Source: Candidatus Rifleibacteriota bacterium
GTDB taxonomy: Bacteria > Muiribacteriota > Ozemobacteria > Ozemobacterales > Ozemobacteraceae
Length of the DNA stretch: 54,793 bases
Direction: 5' to 3'
NCBI GenBank assembly: GCA_017417215.1
Contig: JAFPZP010000011.1
Location: forward strand, 1 to 54,793
Below the pieces are notes generated by a model. It was not told where the DNA came from, ran no database searches, and worked only from the letters and a program-made list of their open reading frames with translations. Every line of letters begins with the position of its first letter. The first letter of the stretch is position 1. Shown one piece after another: positions 51,385 to 54,793 of the stretch. The translations under genes were made by a program, and so were the position numbers.

Positions 51385-52641
51385 TTACAAGTATTCTAGT
51401 ATTGAGGCATCTTTTAAAAAGTTACGAAGACCTATGGTTGTTATGCCGTTTTCGTCCTGACGAGGTTTTGCATAAGAGCCGATAATAATGACTTTCTTGA
51501 AAGAATCATTAATGATCAATAGAGGTCGCTTTTCAAAATATTCTTTTTCTGCCGAGGACATGGCAAATGCTGATTGTATGTAGTATTTTTTACTGCCTTT
51601 ACGGGCAATGAAATCAATCTCAAGCTGCTTTTTGGCTGATTGGCTTAGTTTTGTTTTTTCCCTTACCTCTATAATACCAATATCAACGGCATAACCTTGA
51701 TGCTTAAGTTCATTAAATATTATATTTTCCATCAAATGCGTTTCTTCTATTTGTCGGAATCCTAGAACGGCATTTCTAATGCCTATATCGGTGAAATATA
51801 CTTTTGTTGGCGTATTAATATATTTTCGACCTTTAATATCATAGCGTATTGCAGAATCTATCATAAATGCGTCTTTTAGACAGGAAATATAATTTTTGAT
51901 AGTTTTATCTGTTATTGAGCTTTTGGCAATTGTTTTAAAAGTGTTTTCAAGTTTAGATGGGCTTACGAGTGATCCGACACTCGATGATAAGATAGATAAT
52001 AAATCTTCTAATTCGATATTGTTTCGTATATGGTTGCGTTCTATGACATCTTTAAGGTAAGTTTCCTGGAAAAGACTAGTCAGATATTTCATTTTCTGAA
52101 CTTCTGATTGGAATGAGGTGATTTGTGGCAAACCACCGTATATTAAATAATCATCAAAAACTTCTTCTTCGCTTTTGTTTGTGGTTGAGAGATATTCGGA
52201 AAAAGACAGAGGATAAACTCTAATTTCATCGCCCCTTCCTCGAAACTCCGTTAAAATGTCTGAAGAAAGGAACTTAGAGTTACTGCCAGTTACATAAGTA
52301 TCTGCATTCTCAATTTGTAACAGGCTTATAAGTACTTCATGAAAGCGGCTTACTAACTGAATTTCATCAAGTAGAATATAGTATTGCTTATCGTCTTTAA
52401 TTAGGTTCTTGATATGATTGTATAAAGTATGTGGCTCTCTAAGGAAATCATTTTCAATCTTATCTAGTGATATATCAATTATGTGGTTCCTTTCTATGCC
52501 ACGCTGTAGTAATTCATTTAGGAATAGTTTGAATACAAGGTATGATTTCCCACTTCTGCGGATTCCTGTAATAATTTTTACAAATCCGTTGTTCTCACGA
52601 ATATGTAACTGATTTAGATAAAAATCTCTTTTTATTTCCAT
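51385..52641 (-). CDS. AAA_14/DUF4143 ATPase
   Basis: The 418-residue protein has the AAA_14 ATPase domain with Walker A GIRRSGKS (residues 26-33), Walker B YYILLDEIQ (about 86-94), and GSNSKFLSSDI, FRGRGDEIRVYPLSFSEY and YLIYGGLPQI segments. A C-terminal DUF4143 domain follows with VYFTDIGIRNAVLGFR and a nuclease-like IDFIARKGSKKYYIQ (PD-(D/E)xK-type core). These proteins are common, often multicopy and probably mobile, with no settled role. A nested palindrome lies directly before its start. It shares only low identity with its neighbour. Confidence 0.85.
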   Translation of the reverse strand: MEIKRDFYLNQLHIRENNGFVKIITGIRRSGKSYLVFKLFLNELLQRGIERNHIIDISLDKIENDFLREPHTLYNHIKNLIKDDKQYYILLDEIQLVSRFHEVLISLLQIENADTYVTGSNSKFLSSDILTEFRGRGDEIRVYPLSFSEYLSTTNKSEEEVFDDYLIYGGLPQITSFQSEVQKMKYLTSLFQETYLKDVIERNHIRNNIELEDLLSILSSSVGSLVSPSKLENTFKTIAKSSITDKTIKNYISCLKDAFMIDSAIRYDIKGRKYINTPTKVYFTDIGIRNAVLGFRQIEETHLMENIIFNELKHQGYAVDIGIIEVREKTKLSQSAKKQLEIDFIARKGSKKYYIQSAFAMSSAEKEYFEKRPLLIINDSFKKVIIIGSYAKPRQDENGITTIGLRNFLKDASILEYL

Positions 52642-52649
52642 ATTGTATT

Positions 52650-52681
52650 CCGAAAATTAGGTATATATACCCTTTTTTCGG
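52650..52681. promoter_or_regulatory. Nested 32-bp palindrome upstream of the first AAA_14 gene
   Basis: CCGAAAA (52650-52656) and TTTTCGG (52675-52681) flank, with equal 3-base gaps, a perfect central palindrome GGTATATATACC (52660-52671). It ends 9 bases before the start codon at 52641 and so would cover the ribosome site or promoter region. It may be an operator or a transcript hairpin that occludes translation. Confidence 0.65.
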
Positions 52682-52886
52682 AGTATAACTTCGGTGGTAA
52701 AAAAAGTCAAATAAATATCCCCTTTTTTACTGTCGTCAGTAGTGAATACGTACAAGCTAACAACAGGACGAAAGTGAGCCACAGTTACTTTTATAGAAAG
52801 TGACTGTTGGAAATATTGGTTTTGAAGACAAGAAGCTTAGCCTCCCACTTTATATGGCTATGTTTATCTAATGTAATTATTTTGTA

Positions 52887-52961
52887 CACATTTTATGAGT
52901 GATATTTTTTTATATTTCCACATTTTATGAGGGAGATATTTAACTTTTTTCACATTTTATG
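52887..52961. repeat. Three 13-bp repeats with a 32-bp period
   Basis: CACATTTTATGAG occurs at 52887-52899 and 52919-52931, and CACATTTTATG at 52951-52961. Start-to-start distance is exactly 32 bases both times, with 19-base spacers. They lie after the 3' end of the second AAA_14 gene, which ends at 52987. Two further copies with the same period lie upstream of that gene. The rest of the 345-base gap (52642-52986) has the palindrome and no gene. Confidence 0.8.
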
Positions 52962-52986
52962 TTGGTCTTTTTCGAAAGTGTATTGA

Positions 52987-54321
52987 TCAAGAAAGATTTC
53001 CCAATGCACGCTTTAATAAAAACGCACAAAAATAAGGAAAAGAATAAATTTTATCGGAATAACCGATGTTACCAGCAAATAGCTTTATTCCACATTTTAT
53101 ATCAGGGTATGAGGTGCTTTTAATCAAAGTAGATAAAGATTTTGATCTATGGGTATTAGATTTAACTTCTAAAGGAATCAGTTTATCTGCTGTTCTTATA
53201 AAAAAATCTTCTTTTAGAGTAGAGTTTTCTTTGCTGTAATAATAGAGTTTAAACTGCTGCTTAACCAAAGCTTCGGCTATGAAATTCTCGTATAAAGCTC
53301 CTTTATAGACGCCTAAATTTTTGTTTGCTCTTAAATCTTCCTGGGTTTCATCGTCTAAAGCAGCTATTAAAAGACCAGTGTCTGCATAATATAACTTAAA
53401 CTTGCTTTCATCGTAATTGCCTTTTAAGGGTAATTCAGGGTAATTCAGACAATAACAGATGTTTATTACACCTGCATCTGAGAGCCATTCCTTGCAGCCT
53501 TGAAAATCTCTAGATCGTGAGTTTTTGCTTATTTTATTGAACTGAAATTTTTTATTTTCTTTTGCTAGTTGTGAAGGAATATTCCTAAACATGCTTATAA
53601 TCTTTGCTTGGTCTAGACTTTCAGCATATTTCCTTATGTCTTCTTCATAGTCTAGAGCAATCTGGTTTTGTATTTCCAAGGTCTTTGAAAATATACCTGT
53701 TTCTATGTACTGTTTTATAACAGCAGGCATGCCGCCTAATATGCAAAAATCAATAAAAAGATTGGAGCATAATTCCATCATAACATTAGAAAAAGGTTTT
53801 AAAAGCTTCATTTTTTCATATATTTCTTCAATGAAACTTTCATTATAACCTTTTGCCCATAAGAATTCTTCAAAATCAAAAGACTGTAGTTCATAATCCG
53901 TTTTATACCCAACAGAATTGCTGTGTATCTTTTTATAATGCAACCCTAGAAGTGAACCACTGCAAATAACATCATATCTTCCGTCTAAACAAAAGGATTT
54001 TAGAGAAGTTGCTATGTCTGGATGTTCTTGTAATTCATCAAATACTATTACTGTTTGGTTGGGTTCAAAATTAAAATTAGGGGAAATTCTAGATATATTC
54101 TTTATAATATCTGAATAAGTGTATCCATCATCTGTGATTCTTTTATATTTAGGTTCTAATGCAAAATTAATATATATTTTGTTTTTGTAATTGTCTTCTA
54201 TAAAATGCAAAATAGAGTAAGTTTTGCCTGTTTGTCTTGCACCTTTTATTATTAGCGGTTTTCTGTCCGGTTGCTTTTTCCAATTGATTAAGAATTCATC
54301 TATTTTGCGTTTTAGATACAT
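52987..54321 (-). CDS. AAA_14/DUF4143 ATPase
   Basis: The 444-residue protein has Walker A GARQTGKT (residues 27-34), Walker B IVFDELQEHP (about 91-100), a sensor-like ICSGSLLG segment, and FDFEEFLWAKG and ILGGMPAVIKQYIE motifs of the AAA_14 domain. The C-terminal DUF4143 part has KLYYADTGLLIAALDD, KGALYENFIAEALVKQ and the nuclease-like LIPLEVKSNTHRSKSL. A strong GAGGTGA ribosome site precedes its ATG. It is flanked on both sides by the same 13-bp repeats at 32-bp spacing, unlike its neighbour at 51385. Confidence 0.85.
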   Translation of the reverse strand: MYLKRKIDEFLINWKKQPDRKPLIIKGARQTGKTYSILHFIEDNYKNKIYINFALEPKYKRITDDGYTYSDIIKNISRISPNFNFEPNQTVIVFDELQEHPDIATSLKSFCLDGRYDVICSGSLLGLHYKKIHSNSVGYKTDYELQSFDFEEFLWAKGYNESFIEEIYEKMKLLKPFSNVMMELCSNLFIDFCILGGMPAVIKQYIETGIFSKTLEIQNQIALDYEEDIRKYAESLDQAKIISMFRNIPSQLAKENKKFQFNKISKNSRSRDFQGCKEWLSDAGVINICYCLNYPELPLKGNYDESKFKLYYADTGLLIAALDDETQEDLRANKNLGVYKGALYENFIAEALVKQQFKLYYYSKENSTLKEDFFIRTADKLIPLEVKSNTHRSKSLSTLIKSTSYPDIKCGIKLFAGNIGYSDKIYSFPYFCAFLLKRALGNLS

Positions 54322-54369
54322 TTAATAATCACCTCTCACAAAATAATAGCATGTTTTTTTATGTATTTA

Positions 54370-54413
54370 CACTTTTTATGAGCGAAAAATTCGAATATTT
54401 TCACATTTTATGA
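54370..54413. repeat. Two 13-bp repeats with a 32-bp period
   Basis: CACTTTTTATGAG (54370-54382) and CACATTTTATGA (54402-54413) are 32 bases apart, with a 19-base spacer. They lie 49 bases upstream of the second AAA_14 start and match the three copies beyond its 3' end in sequence, orientation and spacing. Confidence 0.8.
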
Positions 54414-54429
54414 AAACCATCATTGCGAT

Positions 54430-54660
54430 AAGGCACAGGAGGTGCCTATGCAAGTGAGCGCCAGGATGACAAGCGAGTCGTAGTCGCAAAGGGGAACGGC
54501 TACAAGATGCTGCCCCACTTTGTGGGGCTGCTGCCAAGGATGGCGGCGTGCAAGCGAGCCACAGGATGTGAGCGAGTCGCTAAGCTGTCGAGCGAAGCGA
54601 GACTGAAGGGGCTGATTGCGTAGCAATCGGTGACTTGGGGATTTTTGAGAACTTTGCCAA
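54430..54660. repeat. Long GC-rich palindromic intergenic element
   Basis: The last 472 bases hold no convincing gene. The segment contains CAAAGGGGAACGGCT (54487-54501) and GGGGATTTTTGAGAA (54637-54651), the two 15-mers found 15 bases apart at 6661-6704. Between them are hairpins GCCCCAC-TTT-GTGGGGC and GATTGC-GTA-GCAATC, and strings like GCGAGCCACAGGATG. The remaining 133 bases to the window end are AT-rich and low-complexity, with GTAGTTATTG at 54673 and 54698. Confidence 0.7.
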
Positions 54661-54793
54661 TCAGAGCTTGGCGTAGTTATTGTAGTTGGTAGTTGTGGTA
54701 GTTATTGTTATTAGATGGTTAACAAAGTAACGATTATTTCAGATATTCGTTAGCATACTAGCTTACGATTAAACAATAAAAACAACAAAAACC

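Noticed and set aside
52887..52961. Possible small CRISPR array
   Set aside because: The repeat is only 13 bp, spacers are 19 bp and AT-rich, there are three copies and no cas gene is present. The same repeat also flanks the other side of the ATPase gene.
54420..54626. Open frame on the minus strand at the window end
   Set aside because: It lies in a GC-rich palindromic repeat with no ribosome site and no family pattern; its composition reflects the repeat.

Overview
This is an AT-rich chromosomal window from a Gram-negative (diderm) bacterium that makes lipopolysaccharide. The Kdo genes (kdsC, kdsB), an LpxL-type acyltransferase, the LptC-LptA-LptB export genes and the ADP-heptose genes are all present. 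No rRNA or tRNA gene is visible, so the phylum cannot be fixed from this window. Several traits point away from ordinary Proteobacteria: a DUF3084 protein next to lptB, a HutP-like protein at the head of a mannose-family PTS operon, a B12-binding radical SAM protein of the TIGR03960 type, and a stand-alone pilin-like protein. A candidate phylum such as Riflebacteria or Elusimicrobiota is only a guess.

Layout. (1) 110-5273: kdsC, lpxL-like, lptC, lptA, lptB and a DUF3084 gene, tightly packed and mostly overlapping; this is a Kdo/lipid A/LPS export operon. (2) 5423-8203: a GT4 glycosyltransferase, an unknown membrane protein and a pilin-like protein. (3) 11701-8302 (minus strand): fnlA, fnlC and fnlB for UDP-N-acetyl-L-fucosamine. 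(4) 12093-14695: a lipoprotein and a putative beta-barrel, convergent on one terminator. (5) 14830-23106: a HutP-like regulator, PTS IIA and IIB, an MsmK/UgpC-type ABC ATPase, a sugar-binding lipoprotein, PTS IIC and IID, HPr, Enzyme I and kdsB. This PTS operon has two ABC-transporter parts inserted in it and no ABC permease. (6) 23140-30873: a repeat-containing membrane-anchored protein, then minus-strand genes for a GmhA-HldC fusion, HldA, a double glycosyltransferase and an O-antigen polymerase/ligase. (7) 31016-36879: an exported protein, a propeller lipoprotein, a FUN14 protein, a radical SAM protein and a CysQ-like phosphatase. (8) 37016-49742: an O-antigen/EPS cluster with a UDP-HexNAc dehydrogenase, WbpB-, WbpI- and WbpD-like enzymes, two asparagine-synthetase-like proteins without an intact glutaminase site, four GT4 enzymes and a Wzy-like gene broken by a frameshift at a T8 tract. 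(9) 50051-54321: an XRE regulator, an EPS-associated MarR regulator and two AAA_14/DUF4143 ATPases, one of them flanked by short repeats with a 32-bp period.

How they work together. Most of the window serves the cell surface. Kdo, heptose and lipid A genes build the LPS core. The fnl genes supply L-FucNAc and the wbp-like genes supply a di-N-acetylated hexosaminuronic acid; the AsnB-like proteins may amidate such a uronic acid (inference). Glycosyltransferases and Wzy proteins assemble the glycan, and Lpt exports the finished LPS. The PTS operon is the main non-surface system and carries its own HPr and Enzyme I. GC-richer palindromic repeats lie in intergenic gaps around 6.6, 36.9, 49.8 and 54.5 kb.
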